Positions 55,402 to 64,000 of a stretch of 64,000 nucleotides of DNA are shown here, piece after piece; the stretch's first letter is position 1; the number at the start of each line of letters is the position of its first letter. The stretch comes from Apostichopus japonicus. Lineage: Eukaryota; Echinodermata; Holothuroidea; Aspidochirotida; Stichopodidae. The notes beneath the pieces are model-generated. The model was not told where the DNA came from. It saw only the letters and a program-made list of their open reading frames with translations, and did not search any database. The DNA is taken from assembly GCF_037975245.1 (NCBI RefSeq), contig NC_092573.1:740001-804000 (forward strand), read 5' to 3'. The position numbers and the translations under genes are program-made.

Positions 55402-55443
55402 ATATATATATATATATATCTATATATATATCTATATATATAT

Positions 55444-55482
<39 letters not shown>

Positions 55483-55575
55483 TATATCTATATATATATA
55501 TATATATATATAGGCTATATATATATAGGCTATATATATATAGGCTATATATATATATATTGGCTATATATAAGC
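55360..55575. repeat. Complex (TA)n array with AGGCTA interruptions
   Basis: The TA array carries several TATAGGCTATA spacers on its right side. The reverse complement of the same pattern occurs at 59031-59216. Confidence 0.92.
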
Positions 55576-56394
55576 ATAGACATATATATAGGCTATATAT
55601 ATCAGTACATGAGCATTATACAATTATACAGGAACATAGGTAATAGATTGTTCGTAGCATTGTCAAACTTGCTAAGGTAGATGAATACAATGGAGTTTAA
55701 ACGGAGTGGCCGATTAGTCTTTCATCTTCCGCTCCTTTGCACAGAACTCGCCACTGAAGGGCTACGCGACGAATTTATTTCATTACACGCGGCGACATCC
55801 ACTGTTCAGGTTAGAGTAAAGGCTCGCGGCTTATCGTTAAAGCGTTGGAACTGATGTCCCGTACAGTCGACCTTGTATCCTTAAAATTAGATTACCAGAT
55901 TTGTATGATTACAAACTTAATTTCTGTAAAGCTTCAAGCGCATATGTGTCTTGTGACATCACTTCACCTTCACGAAAAGTGCATCTAAGTCGATAAAAGG
56001 AGATTGTAACAGTGTATAGTCTAATATAAACCCATCTAAGTAACACTTCCCGTTTTCACATTAAAAATGGCTTGTAATCTAAACAACTGATTGTTATATT
56101 GCAGGCATAGGTCTCTTATTACGAGTTCCGCTGAATCTTCGGGGAATTTAGTCTTCATTGAAACATTATGAAGACGAGATTTTCTTTTCAAAACACAAGA
56201 AGAGCGACGTTTTCTATCGCTTTTGCTAATTTGAGTTTTATTTCTAATAAAAACAGAAATAAAAGTAATCTGAACGTGCTTTCATCCTTTTTTTTTGTAT
56301 TACAATGGACGATGTTCAGAGATAGATAGAGTGTACTGACTTGCGAGGGAGCATGTCTTAAATCTTCTTCGGGCTGATAAAATTCAATATGGTG

Positions 56395-56465
<71 letters not shown>
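56395..56465. repeat. (TA)n array
   Basis: About 70 bp of pure TA. Confidence 0.95.
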
Positions 56466-56467
<2 letters not shown>

Positions 56468-56818
56468 TGGTAAGCCTCTCTATATGTGTGTAAAGGCCTA
56501 TAAATTCGGGCATGAAATTGATTCGGAATGTATCACTGAAAAATTGTTATAATTTGAGGAAAATTGAACTTGAGACGATGGCATACACAACCTCCTATTG
56601 AAATATTCAAGCTTCATAGTAGCAAAGTATGCGCAATATCGGTCTTTTTAAGTTATCACATTAGGACCTACTATATGCATGTATCACCATTTCCTTATCG
56701 CATTCAAATCGGTTTTCAGATTTCATATTCCATTCGCGAATTACCACAGCCTACATTATTCTTTATGTTATTAATATTCAGCAATGAATTTCCTGGAACC
56801 GGTATGGAGGTAATTGTT

Positions 56819-56857
56819 TATGACGTCACACTATTAGACGTCATATGTGACGTCATA
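56819..56857. promoter_or_regulatory. Cluster of three CREB/ATF-type sites
   Basis: Two perfect TGACGTCA (56821-56828 and 56848-56855) flank one AGACGTCA (56836-56843) within 40 bases. The site density suggests an enhancer element in Islet intron 4, but this is inference. Confidence 0.4.
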
Positions 56858-57823
56858 TTCCAAACAGAACGACATTTCAGAGGATTGCGTATAACATACA
56901 GTGGGCCTATCTCCATCTCTGTAAATATTTGTATATATAAATGTTGTAAATATAGGCAGGACGTTATACTGACAGACGGAAATATTGTAGCTGCATGCCT
57001 CGTTGGCTTTTTAACCTGCTAGTATCCGTATATCTTGAGATCTTTATTCAAGTTATCAGTTCTGTATCCTCACACTTTTGTTAAAAGTTTATTTATTCAA
57101 CGTTTGCTCTGTCGCCACCATCCGTACTGTTTCCATTCACAAGAGAAATTATACGGATGTGCTGTGGTAACGGCTAAGCTGTGTTTCTTTCCACGACACC
57201 ATCAGTAGAGGTGTTTGAAAGTAGCCTGAACTAAGCCATGGGATAATTTTATTTTTAGAATGCATAAACCGTGAATGCTATTAAACAACATGCTTCATAT
57301 AATTAAATGGCGTTCATTTCAAAATTATATCGCATGGTTCACATTATATTACCGTGTTAAGAGTTCAAAATTACTTACGAATGGGACAGTAAAGTAAATA
57401 TATATAAAAAAAACTGTTCTTGAAGCATTGTAAAATATGAACTTGAATGTTAAAACAAATAACCGATTCAAATCAGAGGATTAAAAATTCTCTTGATTGA
57501 ATTAGAATATTTTGTATTTCGACTTATAGAAATATTACAGCTTTTAATATAACTACAATGATCATGAAATGTAAATTACTTTTACGAAACAGTTAATTTA
57601 ATAAGTTTGCATAATTACTAAATTTTTGGGTACAATGCATTTCTTTATTGGATCAAAACTTAAATAAGCATTGAAATATTAGTAGTATAGCTACATGTGC
57701 ATTACAATACTGAGGGATTGTTGAGGAAAGATTATTTTATTCAGAATTATACTTTTTATGTCAAGGTTTAAATTTAAGCAACATGTCCTCTATATATTAC
57801 CGAGTTTATAGAATACCTTTATT

Positions 57824-57944
<121 letters not shown>

Positions 57945-59030
57945 CGCCAATTTGCGTGACGTATTGCCCTCCGTATAATGAAAGAGTCCTCATTGTTTAT
58001 ACTTTCCCTGAAGCTCATCTATGCGAAAAACAATAATTTCTTATTAGTGCGTCTGACATGCGAGTGGTTTTGTGGGTAATATTTACGTTAGGAAGGTTCC
58101 TTGCACGTGCTATTCCTTCGACAGAGTTCCCTTGTCTTGCTGGACCATTTAGCACTAGTCTCCCTTCGAAGAAAACTGCCAATCGGCTCGGGAAAGGTTT
58201 TAATTTCTCGCTGAAAAAAAGATGTGTATGTCTTACTTTGATGGCTTCGTAAATCACGAAAAACCAATCAAGGTTCTACGGATTACCACAGAAACGCTTC
58301 ACAGAAATTTGTCGAAAGTTTAGGCCTGGACTGTTGAAAGGTGAAGGAAAAGGTCCTTGTATAGTCATTCATCTTTCTTTTTTTTTATTCTCTTTTCTTC
58401 GTCTTTTGTGTCTGATGCAAGGTTTTGTAATGTACACAATATCAATCTCAACAATATACTGGATAAGAGTGGATATAGGTTCATGATATGACATTTTCTT
58501 TTTGAGAAATAAAGAAATAAAAAAAATCGTCCGTCCACGCTCAATCGTGCGTTCTATTGTTCGGACGAAGTATTTGTCTATTGCAGAGAGCGTTCAAAGC
58601 AAGTTAATCTTTAAGCAACACGATACATCTAGATATAAATATTTTTTATTAACTACACACCATCCGCCTTCTTTAAATATCTTGATAAGACATATATTTG
58701 TCATTTGCTGTCAGAGCAATGCATCATTTTCTAAACCTACATAAGTTTGTCTGGAAAAATTAATGTTTACATTATGCCTGCACTTTCAGTATATAAACTC
58801 TATACAATGTGTATGTACATTGCATGATAAAACAAAAGCGAAAACGTGCCGTTGACAAACATCAGATTGAAGGGGGGAAAAAGTGACAACTTCTGTAACA
58901 TATTGTGTATGCTGCGATAGATCAGTAAATGTCACGTTCGATTTATTTGGGAAAATCATTCGTGTTATTGGAATAAACGTGAATTCCATGAACATTCCAG
59001 GATTAATATGTATGTTTGAAGCCTAATATG

Positions 59031-59137
59031 TTATATATATATATATATACATGTATATATATATAGCCTATATATATATAGCCTATATATATATATAGCC
59101 TATATATATATATAAATGAAAATCGTAAAATAAATAA

Positions 59138-59216
<79 letters not shown>
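59031..59216. repeat. Complex (TA)n array with TAGCCTA interruptions
   Basis: TA tracts are spaced by TATAGCCTATA. The middle (59111-59128) carries TATAAATGAAAATCGTAA, the reverse complement of the 3' tail of the tRNA-like repeat. Confidence 0.9.
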
Positions 59217-59221
<5 letters not shown>

Positions 59222-60204
59222 GTTGTATTTGTCTGTATGCATGTATGTGTGTGTGAATGTGACATGACTAAATGTAATAATAATCACTATAAAAGTACTC
59301 ATATAATAAGCGGCTATAAAGTCCTTCATTGACAGATTGTGAACTAGTTATTCCGACAAGACCGGTGATATACTTTTGTCAACAATACTTGGTGACAGGT
59401 GAAATCACTGCACCATGATTTAGTTTATTATACCATACGTTCTTGTGTAACATATATACACGATCCTCTTGAAGCTTGACACAATTATTAATGTTACAAA
59501 CCAATACCGGATGAAGATGCGTACAAATACCAGTCTGTTCACACACAAAAAGATATCATTTTGTGACCTTTTTGTCGATTCCAATAGAAGCGAACGAGAT
59601 TTTAATATGATTGCAAACAATGGTGAGCGTTCGTCACCCACCAGTCAGATATACAATTAACTTTTGTGATCTCAAGCTCTCCGTAAGCGTAACATGTAGG
59701 CTAATTCTCATTGCCTGGTTTGTCACAATGTACACACACTTAAACTCGTGGAGCGAGGGCTTGGGCAAACTATACAGTTTGAATTTGATAACGGTAGTTG
59801 TATTACACGCACAAACTTTAAAGTGGTTTATATATATATAGAGACCATCTGCAGTTATTATGCACAACAAATGTTGCCGTTTGTTACTGATAAGGAGTGA
59901 CAAAGGATAAATGAAAATATGCTCAAGCCATCAGTAAAACAAATTAGTGCTCAAAATCATTGTTCTATTGGAATTACAAAACAATGTCAAGAACCAAAAT
60001 GGAGGGATATTTGAATCACTTACTTATTTAAATTGCAACGGTTTGCAACTAATAGCATGTTTCATTGAACGCCAATGAATAGGTTCCTTTTATCAGTTAT
60101 TGTGTCACTCCAACCCCTCCCCCTACATCCCCTGCCTCATCTTCCCCCCTACTTCCACCCCTAATTTTGGGTCCTTCTTTGAAATATGTATATACATTCT
60201 CTTT

Positions 60205-60420
60205 AACTATATATACAAAGCATCAACCCTGACGAGAGACAAACGAGTGTTTGGGGACGCTCCTAGTAGAAATGTACACACGTTCTGTGCTCATCAGAAA
60301 GCGATTTCAGTTTCCGGCTTGCTCGGTCTCGGCCGTGAAGAGGCGAAATCTAGCCCATGCAAACCGGACACGAAGCGCGTGCCTCGGATCAAATCTCCAA
60401 ACCCGCTTGTTTGAACAGCA
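60205..60420 (+). other. CpG-rich unique block in Islet intron 4
   Basis: The composition is near-balanced with many CpGs, unlike the AT-rich surroundings. Two + strand frames are open across it, one ending in a stop at 60412-60414. Neither resembles a protein family I know. It may be a regulatory element or an unrecognised alternative exon. Confidence 0.35.
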
Positions 60421-60924
60421 TAAACGGATCGAAACTTCGCAACTCGAGAAAAAAAAAGGAGAAGAATATTCACTACGTTTTTATTTCGTCTTGTGTGTAG
60501 ACAACGAACGCTGAGTCAATAATGAAGGCGATCTGCTCTTCGATTATGAGACAAAATTCCCAACCGATGATCGGGTTGCAATGGAATAAAATCGCAAAGA
60601 ATGTAGGTTAGAATTCACTTATTGCATTAATGCAGTAGGCTAGGACTGCATCTGATGATGTGATGAGATTTTAGCATCATGTGTATAATTGAAAGATGAG
60701 TAACGGCCTGCACGTATATAAGATATCTGAAAGTTTGAATTTTAGAATAAAGATTATTCATTTTGCAAACCACGAAAAAAAATGGGGAAGGGGAATATAA
60801 TTAATATGAAAAGATGAGAAACGCAGTGTGGAGAGTAAAATGTTATGAACTAATCGATAAAATTGCATCGTTTCCTACGGATTATGATAAAAATGAATTA
60901 ATGTGCATATTCATGTCACTATCT

Positions 60925-60925
60925 A

Positions 60926-60988
<63 letters not shown>
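60925..60988. repeat. (TA)n array
   Basis: A pure TA array is preceded by (ATCT)2. Confidence 0.95.
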
Positions 60989-60990
<2 letters not shown>

Positions 60991-62826
60991 CCGACTGTAT
61001 TTATATCAACGACGGCTTCTATATACGCGTATGTGCAACTGACTTAATAAACGGCGTTCGTTATAAATTCATGTTTAATAAAAAAAATTCTATACCAATT
61101 GATATCAAATGGAAGGCTCGTCCTAATTAAATATACATAGACAATTTTGTCAACATAATATAATTTATCAACGTTACCTCCTCGTTGGAGACAGACAGAA
61201 AAATTAGAAGCCAAAAAAAAATGAAAAATGAAAAAAAAAATGCTGCTGCACTGTTGAAATCTTGACATCATCAGTCGTTTACAATAGATATAGTTTTTTT
61301 TTACCTGCACCTTTAGGCGACAAGCCGACGAGATAGTCTGGGAGTGGAATCTTGTATTTCGCTTTAAAGAATTCTCATGATGCATCTTGTCTATTCTGGC
61401 TTTCTGTATCAAAAATTAGGTCGCTAAAATATTGGACATATATAATAATGCAATCGGAAATCGAGCGAACACGTTTAATTTTATATAGATCAAACACTAT
61501 CAGACATATCTTTTTGTCAAGAGAGGAAATTGTCAGAGAAACATATATAACATACACAATTAAACCTGAATATGAATGTAAACATAAATATGACTTTACA
61601 TAATTTTTTTGTTATTTTGCCTTGACTGTTTTCTTTGAGGAGGGCAGAGAGAAGTGGGTGGGAGAGGATTGGAGTGTGGTAATGAACCGAACAATGAGTG
61701 GGCATTTGAAACTATACTTCTTCTGACAAGACCAAATCATGTTTCGGGTACATTTAAAAGGATTTTAGCAAAGATATAAAAACCTATGAAATGTCAGTTG
61801 CTGATTTATCCATCTCTCTTTTGGGAAGGAAGAATGTAGGGAGGTGCGGGGGCGGGGGGGGGGGGGGGTAAAGGGAGGTGATGGAACGGTAGAAAGGTCA
61901 AAGGAGTGAGAAGGCGGGAGGGATGGGTGTGGACTGAGTCCTCTGTCCTCTTAAAAAATGGACGACCAATGAGTAGGTATACTCACTTTAATATACCTAT
62001 ACCCTGTACAGATTGACTGAATGTAGTAGGTTCAATAAATTAGGACACGAACGATGCAAAGCTCACAGGAAAACCTTGAGATCCGAGTAAATTTGAAATG
62101 TTAACATACAGAGGCCAGCTTTGAGGGTAGCACTCAGTTGATTCAATACAACAAAACAAAAGTCGAAAAATTGTCTATATTATTTCAAATATTACAGAAA
62201 AATAGAACAAATCTTCTTTGAAGAGATTAAATAATGTATAAGGCCTAGTTAATTTTATTTTCCCTTCAAAATACATTTGAAAGTTGCTTTGTAATGATAA
62301 ATATTCTAACTTATACATGCGGTGTTTTATATATCATCTTTACTACACGTTTATTTCACACTGTATCGTGGGTTGGGTTGGGGTAAATTAGGATAGTATG
62401 TGTTGGAGGATATTTGTGTGTGCGTCTGGGGGGGGGGGGGGCACTAGATTAAAAACAGTAACTAAAAGACGCCTATCATATCAAAATAACTTCATGTACT
62501 CGTCCAATTGTCGCGCGTGTTTAATGTCACAATTTTAAAAACTCGCGTCGTAATGATAAACGAATAGTCAGCCGTACCAGGGATTTGATATAGCAAGAGA
62601 TATGAGGTATGATACAAACTTGGCTCTTGCAGCAGCGACATAAACGTCATCAGCTTGCTCGGGTTATATCGATCACAAATCTCTACTCCCTCCGCCTGAC
62701 TGTGTAATTTTAAACGGATTATGTGTACCGTAAGTATTAAGCGTCTTGTTGCGACGGAGAAATAATAAACCTTTTACTATATTTATATTATTCGTCGGAA
62801 CAAGGTTTTCAAACAAACCTCGAGAA

Positions 62827-62847
62827 TTTTTTTTTTTTTTTTTTTTT
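62827..62847 (-). repeat. T21 run, possible antisense retroposon tail
   Basis: A pure 21-T run could be the poly(A) tail of a minus-strand retroposed sequence. I do not recognise the adjoining sequence. Confidence 0.4.
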
Positions 62848-64000
62848 GCTCAATCAGGGGTTTTTGGAGACGTTGATGCATCCTTTCTTTAATGAGATGG
62901 AGACTATATAGAAACTTTGAAAGATTCAAAAGACAAAATGATGAATGGTGTAGGGGCCTCATCAACAGTGCGTTGGTGAGTTCTGCAAACAAATCACAAA
63001 ATTAAATCGTGCAAAATCATTGAATGTTTGACTAACGTTTTATCATGAACGTATTGTCGAGACGTGAGAAAAAAAAACTTCCCTTGGAAAGTAGTGTTTT
63101 TATTCTCCTTTTTGTCCCTTTTATTGTTTGTTTCCTCTAGTGTGTGTGTGTAAAGAGACGAACAAAAATACCATGGTGGTACATTTACTATATGTGTATA
63201 TAGGTCTGTATTGACTCTGATGTGGATATTACATAAACGCATATTATCTTAACGGTATTACTAGCTATCTGTGAAAACATGGCTGACAGTAGCAATAGAA
63301 ACAACCAAATCATCGCAAACTATAACCCTTGTCTTTTATAGTTGCAGCATTTATATAGCCTATATTACATCAACACACCAACACTCCAACACACGAACCC
63401 CCTCTCCCATCCTCCCATCCACCCCAGCAACGATCATTCGTGGAGACCAAACCCCATTACTCCTCTATCATTTATCGATCCTGTATGTCTTGACCACATA
63501 CCTATTTTTCTCTCTCTTCAATATTTTTTAAGATGTTGGTTGTGAATTAATTTGCCAACACAATGAGGTAACTGGGCAGGAGAATGGAAGGAAGTGGGGG
63601 GGGGGGGGTAGTAGTGGGGGGCGAGGGTGTAGGAATGTTCCGTATTAAAATATTTTTACGAGTTGTTGATTTGACGCACGTATTCGATGTTTTTTTCATA
63701 CTAAGACCCAATTACAATGTATATAGTTCATTACATCTTGAGTATAGCCGACTTCCAATTTCAATCAATCTTTTCATTCTTTTATGTTACATTTTTCCTA
63801 CTTATGCTTGATATGATGTAATAAAAAATAAAGAAGGGGGGGGGGGGAACTGTCTGGGCGACGAAACTCTGAGGATCAAATACCATTCAATATACGCATT
63901 CGCTCATTATAAAAAAAAACTAAGAGGTTGCCTCAAATTTGATTTATTCAGGCAATCTTAATTTATGCAACAATCGGGTACGTTTGGTTAAGTTGCAGAC

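Noticed and set aside
56564-57022. 152-codon open frame on the + strand
   Set aside because: It has no family resemblance, covers the CRE cluster, has no convincing splice context, and is the length expected occasionally in this much sequence.
61105-61130. KWKARPN near a splice-like site as a possible Islet C-terminal PWK segment
   Set aside because: Only the Trp-Lys pair matches. The surrounding conserved residues are absent and a stop follows at once.

Overview
The window looks like nuclear DNA of an invertebrate deuterostome, most likely an echinoderm and perhaps a sea cucumber. That placement is inference. It rests on an Islet-type LIM-homeodomain gene with multi-kilobase introns, small three-exon secreted C-type lectin genes, AT-rich sequence full of (TA)n arrays and long C/G runs, and mobile-element debris typical of marine invertebrate genomes. 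No prokaryotic-style operons, rRNA genes or CRISPR arrays are seen.

Layout. 1399-4422: secreted C-type lectin gene A (three exons, + strand). 4475-20420: gene-poor, repeat-rich stretch holding two hAT-type DNA elements (one with an exact 8-bp target duplication), a 5'-truncated LINE fragment, a dispersed repeat with a tRNA-like cloverleaf, several (TA)n arrays and a (CAT)n array. 20472-25185: lectin gene B, a paralog of A with the same exon phases, followed by a 56-bp-period minisatellite. 25582-33140: about 7.5 kb with no recognised gene. 33686 to the right edge: the 5' part of an Islet gene (+ strand). Exon 1 is a short N-terminus, exon 2 is LIM1, exon 3 is LIM2 and exon 4 is the homeodomain. 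The last recognised exon ends at 51201, and the C-terminal exons are not in the window. Its introns carry a short hAT element, a satellite of about 125 bp period and many (TA)n tracts.

Function. The lectin genes encode small secreted single-domain proteins, by family analogy innate-immune or coelomic-fluid recognition factors. Both have lost the inner disulfide of the fold and the usual sugar-specificity tripeptide. Islet is a transcription factor used in neuron and mesoderm specification. The lectins and Islet are neighbours but nothing suggests a shared function.

I did not find a convincing new multi-gene system. The observations most worth checking are the lectin pair's shared structural losses, the repeat with an embedded tRNA cloverleaf followed by a T run, a hAT insertion whose empty site is preserved in the adjacent tandem-repeat copy, and a strong excess of the palindromes TGACGTCA and TAGGCCTA.
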